The notes under the pieces: model-generated
What the model saw: only the letters and a program-made list of their open reading frames with translations
Databases searched by the model: none
Told to the model about the DNA's origin: nothing
Assembly (NCBI GenBank): GCA_017544285.1
Contig: JAFYEL010000061.1
Coordinates: 1 to 64,000 of the forward strand
Length of the DNA: 64,000 nucleotides
Source of the DNA: Lachnospiraceae bacterium
GTDB taxonomy: Bacteria; Bacillota; Clostridia; Lachnospirales; Lachnospiraceae
Reading direction: 5' to 3'
Part shown: in pieces, positions 41,902 through 51,882 of the stretch
How positions within the stretch are numbered: the first letter of the stretch is position 1
Layout of the letters: the number at the start of each line of letters is the position of its first letter
Position numbers and translations under genes: made by a program

Positions 41902-42864
41902 ATGTCATTCAGGATCATCGGAACGGGAAGCTGCGTTCCGGCAAAGTCAGTATCTAATGATGAGATAGCACAGTTTGTAGACACTTCCGACGAGTGGATA
42001 AGCCAGAGGACGGGAATACGTTCCAGGTATATAGCCATCGAAGAGACCACCGCGGGAATGTCGGCAGATGCAGCACGCAAAGCCATGGATGAGGCGAAGG
42101 TCAGCCCGGAAGAGATAGATCTGTTGATCGTTGCCACAGTCTCGGCAGATCGCTTTTATCCCAGCGCGGCATGCGAGGTTCAGGCAGCCATCGGCGCGGT
42201 GAATGCCATGGCCTTCGATGTAAACGCAGGCTGCACCGGATTTTTGTATATCATGCAGATAGCCGACGGATTTTTCCGTGCAGGCACCGCCAAAAAGGCG
42301 CTGCTCATAGGAGCGGAGACCCTTTCAAAGATGACGGACTGGAACGACCGCACCACCTGCGTGCTCTTCGGAGACGGAGCGGGAGCCGCCGTTTTGGAGG
42401 CGGATGATTCCCGCAGGATCTGTTTCTCCGCCGGAGCCGACGGAAGCAGAGGGCTTGCGCTGGAGTGTAAAAACAGGCCGGTGAACAATCCCTTTGTCAA
42501 AAATGAGTATGAGCTGGATCACACCCACATGGACGGTCAGGCGGTGTTCAAGTTCGCCGTAAAGACCGTGCCCGCAGCCATAGAGGATGCTTTGGAAAAG
42601 GCAGGAGTCACTGTGGATGACATCGATCTGTTCCTGCTCCACCAGGCCAATATCCGTATCATCGAGTCAGTGGCAAAGCGTCTTAATGCCCCCATCGAAA
42701 AGTTCCCCATAATCATGCAGGATTACGGAAATATTTCCGCGGCCAGCGTTCCGGTACTTATCGATGATCAGATGAGAAAGGGCATGCTTAAGAAGGACAT
42801 GAAGGTTGTAATGGCAGGCTTTGGCGCCGGACTTACCTGGTCGGCGGCAGTTCTGGATATTTAA
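41902..42864 (+). CDS. fabH: 3-oxoacyl-ACP synthase III
   Basis: A 320-residue initiating condensing enzyme that joins acyl-CoA and malonyl-ACP. It has the catalytic Cys in VNAGCTGFLY (near 113), His in LLHQANIRI (near 247) and Asn in YGNISAASVP (near 277). AGGAGG precedes the ATG. In most Firmicutes it is an early gene of the fab operon; here it sits second to last, before fabT. Confidence 0.95.
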   Translation: MSFRIIGTGSCVPAKSVSNDEIAQFVDTSDEWISQRTGIRSRYIAIEETTAGMSADAARKAMDEAKVSPEEIDLLIVATVSADRFYPSAACEVQAAIGAVNAMAFDVNAGCTGFLYIMQIADGFFRAGTAKKALLIGAETLSKMTDWNDRTTCVLFGDGAGAAVLEADDSRRICFSAGADGSRGLALECKNRPVNNPFVKNEYELDHTHMDGQAVFKFAVKTVPAAIEDALEKAGVTVDDIDLFLLHQANIRIIESVAKRLNAPIEKFPIIMQDYGNISAASVPVLIDDQMRKGMLKKDMKVVMAGFGAGLTWSAAVLDI

Positions 42865-42917
42865 AAGCTTGCGATCCGACAGTTTTTGTTTTTCGTTTTA
42901 TGCAGGAGGAAGAAGCT

Positions 42918-43355
42918 ATGGGTGCAAACAGGATGAGCCGCCTGTTTACCGAGCTTTCAAAATCGATACTGGATGCGGAAGAAAAGGTCCTGACAACGGG
43001 AGAATTCTCTGATATCACCATCAATGACATTCATGTCATAGATGCTGTCGGAAATGAAGAGGCCCGCCCAAGCTCCGTGGTGGCAAAGCGTCTGGGAGTC
43101 ACCATGGGCACCCTGACGAAAGCCGTGGACGGCCTTGTGAAGAAAGAGTACGTCCAGAGGACAAGGTCCGAAAATGACAAAAGACTGGTGCTCCTTTCGC
43201 TTCTGCCCAAGGGCCTGAAGGCGTTCAAAATGCATGCCGAGTTCCATGACAGGATGATGGACGCAGTGCTTGCACAATTTGAACCGGAGGAGACCCTGAT
43301 ACTTGAAAGAGGGCTGGACAGCCTGAAGAAATATCTGGTGAACGGACTGGCCTGA
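42918..43355 (+). CDS. fabT: MarR-family repressor, FabT-like
   Basis: A 145-residue winged-helix regulator. The DNA-binding part is clear: ARPSSVVAKRLGVTMGTLTKAVDGLVKKEYVQRTRSENDKR around residues 50-95, with the MarR wing. The ATG at 42918 follows AGGAGG (42904-42909), which excludes the ATG at 42900. As the last gene of a fab operon whose promoter carries a TTTGA/TCAAA palindrome, FabT (a repressor with acyl-ACP as corepressor) is the best reading; unusually it is the last gene, not one of the first. The terminator at 43377 closes the operon. Confidence 0.85.
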   Translation: MGANRMSRLFTELSKSILDAEEKVLTTGEFSDITINDIHVIDAVGNEEARPSSVVAKRLGVTMGTLTKAVDGLVKKEYVQRTRSENDKRLVLLSLLPKGLKAFKMHAEFHDRMMDAVLAQFEPEETLILERGLDSLKKYLVNGLA

Positions 43356-43376
43356 GAGCCTTATGTGCACATGTGA

Positions 43377-43404
43377 AAGAGGGGTTTTTCCCCTCTTGTT
43401 TTTT
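43377..43404 (+). terminator. Terminator of the fab operon
   Basis: aagagggg (43377-43384), loop ttttt, cccctctt (43390-43397), then gttttttat. A textbook Rho-independent terminator. Confidence 0.92.
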
Positions 43405-43497
43405 ATCTTAAGATGTGATAATAATTAAATGTCTATCTTGTTTCGGAGATAATTCCCAACAGAACCATTTTATTTTGATCATTGTCAAAGGAGAAAT

Positions 43498-44892
43498 ATG
43501 CGAGAAAAATATGAATCTCTTTCGCTTGCAGCATTGAAAGAGCTTGCCAAGAGCAGGAAGCTACGCGGTATCTCCACCATGAAAAAGGCAGATATCATAG
43601 AGCTCATGCTCAAAAAAGACGAGGAGGAGAGGGAGGAAGCCCTTGCCCAGGGCAAACCCGAACCCGAGATCGTCAAGACGGTGGCCTCGGTCCGCAGAAA
43701 AGATGGATCGGGCGAGGGATCCGAGGGCGATATTGATGCGGTTCCCTCGGACAAGGAATCCCTTGATTCAGGCATTGTGGCCAACGGCATACTTGAGGTT
43801 ATGTCCGACGGCTTCGGCTTTATCAGATCTGACAATTACATGCCCGGCGACGCTGATGTGTATGTGGCTCCCAGCCAGATCCGCAGATTCAATCTCAAAA
43901 CCGGCGATATCATAGTGGGAAACACCAGGATAAAGACCCAGGGAGAGAAATTCTCGGCGCTTCTTTACGTAAAGACCATAAACGGACTTCATCCCTCCGA
44001 GGCATCCAGGCGTCCCAATTTTGAAGACCTTACCCCTATTTTTCCCAATTCCAGGCTCAGGCTTGAGATAGGTCAGTCCAGCACCGCCATGAGGATCATG
44101 GATCTCATGAGCCCCGTTGGAAAGGGACAGAGAGGTATGATCGTCTCTCCTCCCAAGGCGGGAAAGACCACCCTCCTCAAGGAAGTGGCAAAGTCCATCA
44201 CCTACAATTATCCCGAGATGTACCTCATAGTGCTCCTTATCGATGAGCGCCCCGAGGAAGTTAACGATATCAAAGAGTCTGTTAAGGGCCGTCATGTGGA
44301 GGTTATCTATTCCACCTTCGACGAGCTTCCCGAGCATCACAAAAGGGTTTCCGAGATGGTGATCGAAAGGGCAAAGCGTCTGGTGGAGCACGGCAAGGAT
44401 GTCATGATCCTTCTGGATTCCATCACCAGGCTTGCCAGAGCCTACAACCTTACGGTTCCCCCTTCGGGCCGTACCTTATCAGGCGGTCTTGATCCTGCGG
44501 CACTCCATATGCCCAAGAGATTTTTCGGAGCAGCCAGAAATATGCGTGAGGGCGGATCCCTCACCATACTTGCCACGGCTCTTGTGGAGACGGGTTCAAA
44601 GATGGACGATGTGGTATACGAGGAGTTCAAGGGAACAGGCAACATGGAAATGGTGCTCAACAGAAAGCTTCAGGAGAAGCGTGTGTTCCCTGCCATAGAC
44701 ATACCCAAATCCGGTACCAGGCGGGAGGACCAGCTTTTGTCACCCGAAGAAATGGAAGCGGTGAACATCTTAAGGCGCGGACTCAACGGTCTCAAGCCCG
44801 ACGAAGCCGTTGAGCAGATACTCAATCTTTTTGTCAAAACCAGGAACAACCGTGAGTTTATAGACATAATAAAGAAAAAGTCCATCTTTTGA
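43498..44892 (+). CDS. rho: Transcription termination factor Rho
   Basis: A 464-residue hexameric RNA helicase. The Rho N-terminal domain (1-45, [21 protein letters not shown]) is followed by a short acidic linker, the S1/cold-shock RNA-binding domain (about 95-170, [14 protein letters not shown]), and the ATPase core with Walker [13 protein letters not shown] near 219, Walker [15 protein letters not shown] and the Q/R-loop [15 protein letters not shown] 43498 follows AAAGGAG. The end of the gene is 12 bases before the -35 of rpmE. The gap 43405-43497 shows no clear promoter. Confidence 0.96.
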   Translation: MREKYESLSLAALKELAKSRKLRGISTMKKADIIELMLKKDEEEREEALAQGKPEPEIVKTVASVRRKDGSGEGSEGDIDAVPSDKESLDSGIVANGILEVMSDGFGFIRSDNYMPGDADVYVAPSQIRRFNLKTGDIIVGNTRIKTQGEKFSALLYVKTINGLHPSEASRRPNFEDLTPIFPNSRLRLEIGQSSTAMRIMDLMSPVGKGQRGMIVSPPKAGKTTLLKEVAKSITYNYPEMYLIVLLIDERPEEVNDIKESVKGRHVEVIYSTFDELPEHHKRVSEMVIERAKRLVEHGKDVMILLDSITRLARAYNLTVPPSGRTLSGGLDPAALHMPKRFFGAARNMREGGSLTILATALVETGSKMDDVVYEEFKGTGNMEMVLNRKLQEKRVFPAIDIPKSGTRREDQLLSPEEMEAVNILRRGLNGLKPDEAVEQILNLFVKTRNNREFIDIIKKKSIF

Positions 44893-44904
44893 GATATAAA
44901 GTAC

Positions 44905-44933
44905 TTGCAAACGCAGTAGCGTTATGATAAAAT
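44905..44933 (+). promoter_or_regulatory. rpmE promoter
   Basis: -35 TTGCAA (44905-44910), 17-base spacer, -10 TAAAAT (44928-44933). Start expected near 44940, giving an 80-base leader before rpmE. Confidence 0.7.
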
Positions 44934-44954
44934 GCTTGAGTTGTTAAATATTCC

Positions 44955-45000
44955 AATCCGATAGGCGGGGCGAGGGAAACCGGATAGTCCTACCGGGATT
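44955..45000 (+). promoter_or_regulatory. Structured leader of rpmE, possible L31 autoregulatory site
   Basis: aatcc (44955-44959) pairs with ggatt (44996-45000), and tagg (44962-44965) with ccta (44989-44992), closing a purine-rich loop (ggggcgaggg). An alternative hairpin CCGG-atagtccta-CCGG (44980-44996) would exclude it. Ribosomal-protein leaders that bind their own product are known for L31; assignment here is inference. Confidence 0.45.
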
Positions 45001-45019
45001 GCACACCATGGAGGTTAAA

Positions 45020-45223
45020 ATGAAAGAAGGAATACATCCTGATTATTATGAGGCTACCGTTACCTGCAACTGCGGTAACACATTCACAACCGGATCCACC
45101 AAGCAGGAAATACACGTCGAGGTATGCTCAAAGTGTCATCCTTTCTACACCGGACAGCAGAAGGCGGCAAGAGCTGCCGGCCGTATTGACAAGTTCAATA
45201 AGAAGTATGGCGTTAAGGAGTGA
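45020..45223 (+). CDS. rpmE: Ribosomal protein L31 (zinc-binding type)
   Basis: A 67-residue protein of the large ribosomal subunit. It begins [19 protein letters not shown] and has four cysteines (CNC and CSKC) that bind zinc in the C+ form, and the [17 protein letters not shown] tail. ATG 45020 follows GGAGGT; the in-frame ATGs upstream (44999, 45008) lie before the ribosome site. A terminator follows, so rpmE can be expressed apart from the downstream genes. Confidence 0.96.
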   Translation: MKEGIHPDYYEATVTCNCGNTFTTGSTKQEIHVEVCSKCHPFYTGQQKAARAAGRIDKFNKKYGVKE

Positions 45224-45244
45224 TCCTGAGTTTTTGTACAAACC

Positions 45245-45277
45245 GGCCGTTGCCTTTCGGGTAACGGCCTTTTTTTT
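45245..45277 (+). terminator. Terminator of rpmE
   Basis: ggccgtt...taacggcc stem with a gcctttcggg inner part (45245-45269) followed by eight T. The DUF1385 gene starts 16 bases later, so downstream expression needs readthrough or a promoter not seen. Confidence 0.88.
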
Positions 45278-45292
45278 CAAACCGGTGAAACT

Positions 45293-46318
45293 ATGGAAAA
45301 GTGTAAAAAATACAGCGGCATAGGCGGACAGGCGGTAATGGAAGGCATCATGATGCGCAACGAGGACCGCTACAGCGTCGCCGTCCGCAAAATAGACGGT
45401 GAGATCGAGCTCATGACGGACGACTTTAAGCCCGTGCTTGGAGGCACAGTCACAAAGATCCCCTTTGTCAGAGGCATCTTCGTCATGATCAATTCCCTGT
45501 CGTTGGGACTTAAGACCCTCAGCTGGTCCGCGGAATTCTTCGAGGACGAGGAGGAGGATCAAAAGAAAGCCGAAGAAAAGAAAGCCGAAGAAAAAAGCGC
45601 TGAGGAAGAGAAGACTGAGGATAGGAAAGAGGACGGGGGAAAGGCTTCGAAGGACAAAAAAGAGTCGGACAACTCCCTGATGATGGCACTGACACTGGTG
45701 CTTTCCTTTGCCATGTCCATAGTCATCTTTGTCCTCATTCCCTATTTTATCTCCGAGCTTATCAGAAAGGCCACCGGCTCCAGGCTCCTGCCTGCCATTG
45801 CCGAGGGCGTGCTGAGGCTCATTATCTTCATAGGGTACGTGGCGGCCATTTCTCTTATGGAGGACATAAAGAGGGTTTATATGTACCACGGCGCCGAGCA
45901 CAAGTGCATAAACTGCGTGGAGAGAGGCTGCGAACTCAACGTGAAGAACGTTATGGATTCCTCCAGATTCCATCCCAGATGCGGCACCAGCTTCATGCTC
46001 TTTGTGATGGTCATAAGCATTATCCTCTTTTTGTTCATACACACGGATGACAGGATAATGCGCCTGGTCATCAGACTGCTGCTGATACCCGTTATCGCCG
46101 GCATTTCATATGAGGTCATAAGGCTGGCGGGCAGTACCGACAATTTCCTGGTGCGCGCGCTTTCGGCACCGGGCATATGGCTGCAGCATCTAACCACCAG
46201 GGAGCCTGATGAGCAGATGGCAGAGGTTGCCATCTCGGCCGTTGAGGCAGTCTTTGACTGGAAGACTTATCTTTCCGATAATTTTCCGGACAGTGTGAAA
46301 CAAACGGATCAGACATAA
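45293..46318 (+). CDS. DUF1385 membrane protein (YqhQ-like)
   Basis: A 341-residue membrane protein. The family signature GIGGQAVMEGIMMRNEDRYSVAVR is at residues 9-32 and MYHGAEHKCINCVE near 197-210 (cysteine and histidine rich). About four membrane segments lie between 60 and 290, interrupted by a charged Glu/Lys stretch (about 83-125) made of imperfect KAEEK repeats. DUF1385 proteins have no assigned reaction, although they are strongly linked to rpmE, prmC and prfA in clostridia, as here. The ATG has only a weak ribosome site (ggtgaaact). Confidence 0.88.
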   Translation: MEKCKKYSGIGGQAVMEGIMMRNEDRYSVAVRKIDGEIELMTDDFKPVLGGTVTKIPFVRGIFVMINSLSLGLKTLSWSAEFFEDEEEDQKKAEEKKAEEKSAEEEKTEDRKEDGGKASKDKKESDNSLMMALTLVLSFAMSIVIFVLIPYFISELIRKATGSRLLPAIAEGVLRLIIFIGYVAAISLMEDIKRVYMYHGAEHKCINCVERGCELNVKNVMDSSRFHPRCGTSFMLFVMVISIILFLFIHTDDRIMRLVIRLLLIPVIAGISYEVIRLAGSTDNFLVRALSAPGIWLQHLTTREPDEQMAEVAISAVEAVFDWKTYLSDNFPDSVKQTDQT

Positions 46319-46328
46319 GGAGCAGGGT

Positions 46329-47174
46329 ATGAAATACCGCAAGGCCTATGAATGGGGAAAAACCAGACTCGATATCGCGGGCATAAAGGAGAACGCGCTG
46401 GATGCGAGGCTCCTTCTTGAGTTTGTCTGCCACACCGGAGCGGGTGATCTTTACGCCCACAGCGAGAGAGAGCTCACTGACGATGAGCAGCAGCGATACG
46501 AAAACCTTATCATGCTCAGGGCGGAGAGGAAGCCACTGCAGCATCTCACGGGATATACGGAGTTCATGGGACTCAGGTTTTTTGTGAATTCCGACGTGCT
46601 GATCCCCAGACAGGACACCGAGATCCTGGTGGAGGAAGCCATGATAGACGTGTCCGATGGTGACAGGGTGCTGGATATGTGCACCGGAAGCGGATGCGTG
46701 CTCCTCTCGCTCATGCGGTATAAAAACGATATAAAAGGCGTGGGGGCCGATATCTCCACCGAGGCACTGAAGGTGGCCGGCAAAAACTACGAGAGCCTTA
46801 ATGGCGAAATAAGCGGCAGTGCAAAGTTCGTCGAAAGCGACATGTTCGAAAAGGTGGAGGGCACCTTTGACGTGATACTTGCAAACCCGCCCTACATCCG
46901 CACCGCAGACATAGAGGGCCTTGAGGACGAGGTGCGCTGTCACGATCCCGCCATTGCACTTGACGGCGGAGAGGACGGCCTTGATTTCTACAGGATAATA
47001 GCCGAAAAAGCCGGAGCTCATCTGGAACCGGAGGGCAGGCTGATAATGGAGATCGGCTTTGACCAGGCCCAGGCGGTATCGGGGCTTTTGGACGAAAACG
47101 GATTCACGGATATAAGGATCATAAAGGACCTGGCGGGTCTTGACAGAGTGGTCTACGCAAGAAGGGAACAATAA
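46329..47174 (+). CDS. prmC: Release factor glutamine methyltransferase
   Basis: A 281-residue SAM-dependent enzyme that methylates the GGQ glutamine of release factors. An N-terminal helical domain (1-85) is followed by the methyltransferase fold: [14 protein letters not shown] near 117 for SAM and the catalytic NPPYIRT near 184. Its substrate, PrfA, is encoded next, one base after the stop. AAGGAG precedes the ATG. Confidence 0.95.
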   Translation: MKYRKAYEWGKTRLDIAGIKENALDARLLLEFVCHTGAGDLYAHSERELTDDEQQRYENLIMLRAERKPLQHLTGYTEFMGLRFFVNSDVLIPRQDTEILVEEAMIDVSDGDRVLDMCTGSGCVLLSLMRYKNDIKGVGADISTEALKVAGKNYESLNGEISGSAKFVESDMFEKVEGTFDVILANPPYIRTADIEGLEDEVRCHDPAIALDGGEDGLDFYRIIAEKAGAHLEPEGRLIMEIGFDQAQAVSGLLDENGFTDIRIIKDLAGLDRVVYARREQ

Positions 47175-47175
47175 G

Positions 47176-48255
47176 ATGTTTGACAAGCTGGAAGCGCTGC
47201 TGCACAGATACGAGGAGCTGCTGGAGCTCCTGGGTATGCCTGATGTGGCTGCCAACCCCGACAATTTCAGAAAGCTGAGCAAGGAAGAGAGCGAGCTCAA
47301 GCCCATAGTGGACGCCTACAGGGAATACAAGCGCAGCAAACAGGATGTTCAGGACTCCCTGGACATGCTGGAGGGCGAGTCCGATGAGGACATGAAGGAA
47401 ATGCTCAAGGAAGAGCTCTCCGACGCAAAGAAGCGCATAGAGGAGCTGGAGGAGAAGCTTAAGATCCTTCTTCTTCCCAAGGATCCCAACGACGACAAGA
47501 ACGTGGTTGTTGAGATAAGGGCAGGTGCCGGCGGAGACGAGGCGGCGCTTTTCGCCTCGGAGATATACAGGATGTACGTGAACTACGCCGAGAGCCGGCG
47601 CTGGAAGGTTGAGCTCATCAACGTGGACGAGATCGGCATCGGCGGTATGAAAGAGGTACAGTTCATCATCAGCGGCCAGGGAGCCTATTCTGTGATGAAG
47701 TACGAGAGCGGAGTCCACAGGGTACAGCGCGTGCCAGAGACGGAGTCCGGCGGCAGGATCCATACCTCCACCATATCTGTTGCGGTCATGCCCGAGGCAG
47801 ACGAGGATATAGACATAAAGATAGAGGAAAAGGACATCAGGATCGATGTGATGAGAGCCTCCGGAAACGGCGGACAGTGCGTAAATACCACGGATTCGGC
47901 AGTACGTCTCACCCACTATCCCACGGGTATAGTCATCTACTCCCAGACCGAAAAATCCCAGATCCAGAACAGGGAAAAAGCCTTTAACCTGCTTAAGACC
48001 AAACTCTACGATCTGGAACAGCAGAAGCGCCACGACGAAGAGGCGGAGCTGAGGCGCAGTCAGGTGGGTACGGGTGACCGTTCGGAAAAGATCAGAACCT
48101 ACAATTTCCCCCAGGGAAGAGTCACCGATCACAGGATAAATCTTACTCTTTACAAGCTTGACAAGGTGATGGACGGAGACATCCAGGAGATAATCGATGC
48201 CTGCATCGCCGCGGACCAGGCAGCCAAGCTTCTAAAAATGAACAAAAACACATAA
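47176..48255 (+). CDS. prfA: Peptide chain release factor 1
   Basis: A 359-residue class I release factor for UAA and UAG. The tripeptide anticodon position reads PET in [15 protein letters not shown] (near 185), and the catalytic GGQ occurs in [17 protein letters not shown] (near 232). ATG 47176 begins one base after prmC; the longer frame starting inside prmC is rejected. The ribosome site is weak (gggaac), which fits coupling to prmC. Confidence 0.95.
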   Translation: MFDKLEALLHRYEELLELLGMPDVAANPDNFRKLSKEESELKPIVDAYREYKRSKQDVQDSLDMLEGESDEDMKEMLKEELSDAKKRIEELEEKLKILLLPKDPNDDKNVVVEIRAGAGGDEAALFASEIYRMYVNYAESRRWKVELINVDEIGIGGMKEVQFIISGQGAYSVMKYESGVHRVQRVPETESGGRIHTSTISVAVMPEADEDIDIKIEEKDIRIDVMRASGNGGQCVNTTDSAVRLTHYPTGIVIYSQTEKSQIQNREKAFNLLKTKLYDLEQQKRHDEEAELRRSQVGTGDRSEKIRTYNFPQGRVTDHRINLTLYKLDKVMDGDIQEIIDACIAADQAAKLLKMNKNT

Positions 48256-48341
48256 AGTGTAGACTAATTGTAAACTTTTTGTTACAATAGGTTAAATGAG
48301 TAAAGAATGGAGACCTTATCTCATTTGATAGGAGATCATTA

Positions 48342-51300
48342 ATGTCAAAACGGGGTACGGCAAAGGCCAAAGCGCCATCGGTCAGTGATCACTACAACGA
48401 CATCCTCTCCACCGATGCCCTCACAGGCATCCTTAACAGGCGGGGATTTTATGTTGCAACCGAAGAACTCATACGTGAAAACACGGATACCGACTACGTA
48501 ATATGTTGTATTAATATAGATAAATTCAAGCTTGTCAACGACCTTTTCGGAATAAAGGCCGGTGATGAGCTTTTGGTGTTCCTTGCTAGCCGTCTCAAAA
48601 GATACGTCCGTGAAAAGGGCACCTACGGCCGTCTTACGGCAGATAATTTCGCTATCTGCATCCCCGACGAAAAAAACGTATACAAGCGTGTGACCGCCTC
48701 TCTGGAGAAATGGCTGGATACATATCCCATTTCCATCAACATCATAACCAGATGCGGCTTTTACCACATTCACGATCGCAGTGTCGAGGTCGGCATCATG
48801 TGCGACCGTGCGAACCTTGCCATCCAGGAGATCAAGGGCAGCTACGAAAAGAGCTACGCCGTATACGATGACACCTTAAGAAAGCGCATCCTCCAGGAAC
48901 AGGAGATCCTGAACGAGATGAAGAATGCCCTGGATTCGGGGCAGTTCGCAGTTTACTATCAGCCCAAGTTCAACATGGAGAACGGAAAGCTAATAGGCTC
49001 CGAGGCACTGGTGCGCTGGATCCATCCCGAAAAGGGTCTTATCTCACCCGGTATCTTTGTACCCATATTCGAAAAGAACGGCTTTATCTCGTCCCTTGAC
49101 CAGTATGTCTGGGAGACGGTATGCCGGGACATAAGACAGTGGCTCGATGAGGGCTATACCGTTTGCCCCGTTTCCATAAACGTTTCAAGAGCAGAGCTGT
49201 ACAATAAGGACCTCTCCAATTTCCTTGTGAAGCTTGTAAACAAATACAAGGTTCCCCAGGAGTTTGTGCAGCTTGAGATCACCGAGTCTGCCTACACCGA
49301 CGATCCCGATCAGATCATCAGGATGGTCCGTGACCTTAAGTCGAGAGGATTCGTTATCCTCATGGATGACTTCGGATCCGGTTATTCCTCACTGAATACC
49401 CTGAAGGACGTGCCTGTTGATGTGCTTAAGCTCGACCTTAAGTTCCTCTACAACATGGACCACAACCTCAAGGCAAACTACATCCTCAAGTCCGTGGTGC
49501 AGATGGCCATGAGGCTTGACCTCATAGTGATAGCGGAGGGGGTGGAGACCGAGACCCAGGCAGAGTTTTTAAAGTCGATCGGATGTATCAGGGCCCAGGG
49601 TTATCTTTACGCAAAGCCCATGCCCAAAAAGGACCTTGAGATGTTTCTGTCGGATCCCGATAGGGTATCCCAGACCGACGAGGACGCAAGAGAGGCCATA
49701 GTAAACATAGACGATGTACTGGCAGGCTTCCACAGAGAGGACGAGCTTGAATGGTACAGGGCCGCTGTTATCCAGCTTAAGGCCATGCTCTATGAGTACG
49801 ACATAGAAAACGACATCATGCTTATCTTTGACATGCAGATGGAGGACGAATCCAGAGAGCTTCAGAGAATGGAGATAGCATCCTATCTCTCCGCTCTGGA
49901 AAACGGCGATTTCATGTATGAGGATGACAGTCCCCAGGTGCTTGACATGATAAAGCGCCGTGATATAGAGCCCCTTGACATCAGGCTCAAGGCCTTCGGC
50001 GCAAGCAGCAGGGGCTACAGATGGTACAGGCGGGACGGCCGTGTACTCACCACTTCCGACGGTACTCCCAAGTCCATAGTGGGCGTCCTCAGAGACGTAT
50101 CCGACGAAAAGGCCGAGATGGCCATGCTTGAGGTGGTATCCACCTTTGAAAATGAAAAAGACGAGAGGATGCTCATGGAGCGTGTGCTGGCAGCCATAAC
50201 CTACGGTCTTGCCGCCAGCTCGACGGGTATTATCTTTACCAGAGGCAGGCGTTCTACCGACCTTGGAGGAGTTGTCCTCGACATAAACGGCGACCGTGAG
50301 GTCATCTATGACGCAGAGGTCATAACTGCCCTGGATGAAGAGATATCAAAGCTTGAGATCAACGATCAGGGTATAAGCGTCCTGAATGTAGATGATTTTT
50401 ATTCCTTCGGCCCCGCCATACAGGAGGTATTTTTCTCCAAGGGAGCCAGGATAGTTGCGGTATACAGGGTGGTGCTTTCCGAGAAGCTCACCATGGTGGT
50501 CTTCACCACTTATAAAGCGGCGGGCAAGCGTTTTACACCCGACGACATGCGTCACCTCTCAGAGGTTTACAGATCCGTCAGGAACAGCTACGACCGCCTT
50601 TACTCCGACCGCTTCGAAAAAGAAGACACGGAGATGTACTACCATGCCTTCTCAAAATCCGGCACCAGGCTCTGGGAGTGGGATATCAATTCACATATCC
50701 TCCACAGGACCGGAAACGCACAGGACGATGACGGCATGGGCGAGTGGGTTGAAAACGTTCCCGATGTCTATGTTGAAAACGGCATGATCCATCCCGATTT
50801 TGTGGATGATTACCTCCGGGTATACAGAAATCTTGAGAGCGGCAAAGACGACACCATCATGATGAAAAAGCGCCAGCTCGACGGTTCCTATGTATGGGTA
50901 CATATCGGTTATTCCGTTATCACCGACGTGAACGGCGATCCGGTAAAGGCTATCGGTATCGGCGAGGACGTAGACCAGCTCTACCAGAGCCAGATGCATG
51001 TCCGCGAGATGATCATGCGAAAGACCTTTACAAAGGATCACGACAAGCGCGGCTGGTTCAAGGTCGATCTCGAAGCCGACACGGTCCTTGAGGCAGAGGG
51101 CGATCTGATAGTTGTCGAGAGCGGAAAGTCGTATCACTCCTATGTGGACAGGTTCTGTGAGGAGAGCGTAGTCCCCGAGGACAGAGAGAAGTTTTTGAGG
51201 AACAATCTTCCGGATGACCTGCTTGATTATTACATGCACGGCACCAGGGTGGTAGCCAGCTCATACCGCTATAAGCGCCCCGACGGCCGTATCAGCCGCA

Positions 51301-51881
51301 GGTTCCTGAGCATTGACATAGACCGCGACAAAGAGAACAGGCTCTGTGCTTACATCAGGCACCGCAGTATGGACTGCGCACATCAGAGCGAAAAATATGC
51401 AGTCAGCGCCATCCGCTGGAACGAAAAGATGGGCATGTACGAGGAAAAATCCTTTACGGAGATCGCACGCGGCATTATGAACAACGAAAAGCACCTCAGG
51501 GGAGCTTTATACATAATAGACATGGATAAATCCAACCTCATCCGTGAGACCCTGGGTGAAAAGTATGCCTCAGAGCTTGTCTTCAACATAGCCTCCATAA
51601 TCAAGGCCATCATGCCTGACAACGCTATTTACGGCAGGCTTCTTGACGACAGGTTTGCGGTGTTCATTCCCGAGATCGAAAGCCACAGGGAATGCTTCAT
51701 AATCTACCGCGACATACAGAAGAGCGTTTATAATGCCTTTACCATAAACAAGATCCACTACGTACTTTCCTGCAGCATGGGCCTTGGCTTCACCGAGGAG
51801 TACGTCGGGGATTACGATGGCCTGTACTCAGCTACACTTGACGAAATGTATTCGGCAAAGTCTATTGAGACGAGCATTTAG
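48342..51881 (+). CDS. c-di-GMP phosphodiesterase with GGDEF-EAL-PAS-GAF-PAS-GGDEF layout
   Basis: A 1179-residue cytosolic signalling protein. Domains: degenerate GGDEF (about 20-175; GGDEF position reads LTADN), EAL (195-445) with all key residues (EALVRW, INVSRAEL, ITESAY, MDDFGSGYSS, VLKLDLKFL, IAEGVET, QGYLYAKPM), a PAS-like domain (470-590), a GAF-like domain (600-760), one or two further PAS-like domains (765-1010), and a second degenerate GGDEF (1020-1179; RLLDDRFA). The EAL domain should cleave c-di-GMP, and the broken GGDEF domains may bind GTP or only dimerise. No membrane segment. The stop is one base before the Sel1 gene. Ribosome site ATAGGAGATC. A weak -10 TACAAT is at 48283. 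Confidence 0.9.
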   Translation: MSKRGTAKAKAPSVSDHYNDILSTDALTGILNRRGFYVATEELIRENTDTDYVICCINIDKFKLVNDLFGIKAGDELLVFLASRLKRYVREKGTYGRLTADNFAICIPDEKNVYKRVTASLEKWLDTYPISINIITRCGFYHIHDRSVEVGIMCDRANLAIQEIKGSYEKSYAVYDDTLRKRILQEQEILNEMKNALDSGQFAVYYQPKFNMENGKLIGSEALVRWIHPEKGLISPGIFVPIFEKNGFISSLDQYVWETVCRDIRQWLDEGYTVCPVSINVSRAELYNKDLSNFLVKLVNKYKVPQEFVQLEITESAYTDDPDQIIRMVRDLKSRGFVILMDDFGSGYSSLNTLKDVPVDVLKLDLKFLYNMDHNLKANYILKSVVQMAMRLDLIVIAEGVETETQAEFLKSIGCIRAQGYLYAKPMPKKDLEMFLSDPDRVSQTDEDAREAIVNIDDVLAGFHREDELEWYRAAVIQLKAMLYEYDIENDIMLIFDMQMEDESRELQRMEIASYLSALENGDFMYEDDSPQVLDMIKRRDIEPLDIRLKAFGASSRGYRWYRRDGRVLTTSDGTPKSIVGVLRDVSDEKAEMAMLEVVSTFENEKDERMLMERVLAAITYGLAASSTGIIFTRGRRSTDLGGVVLDINGDREVIYDAEVITALDEEISKLEINDQGISVLNVDDFYSFGPAIQEVFFSKGARIVAVYRVVLSEKLTMVVFTTYKAAGKRFTPDDMRHLSEVYRSVRNSYDRLYSDRFEKEDTEMYYHAFSKSGTRLWEWDINSHILHRTGNAQDDDGMGEWVENVPDVYVENGMIHPDFVDDYLRVYRNLESGKDDTIMMKKRQLDGSYVWVHIGYSVITDVNGDPVKAIGIGEDVDQLYQSQMHVREMIMRKTFTKDHDKRGWFKVDLEADTVLEAEGDLIVVESGKSYHSYVDRFCEESVVPEDREKFLRNNLPDDLLDYYMHGTRVVASSYRYKRPDGRISRRFLSIDIDRDKENRLCAYIRHRSMDCAHQSEKYAVSAIRWNEKMGMYEEKSFTEIARGIMNNEKHLRGALYIIDMDKSNLIRETLGEKYASELVFNIASIIKAIMPDNAIYGRLLDDRFAVFIPEIESHRECFIIYRDIQKSVYNAFTINKIHYVLSCSMGLGFTEEYVGDYDGLYSATLDEMYSAKSIETSI

Positions 51882-51882
51882 A

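Noticed and set aside
48256..48341. Strong promoter for the EAL gene
   Set aside because: Only TACAAT at 48283 fits a -10; the candidate -35 (TAGACT) matches the consensus poorly, so it is mentioned with the gene but not called.
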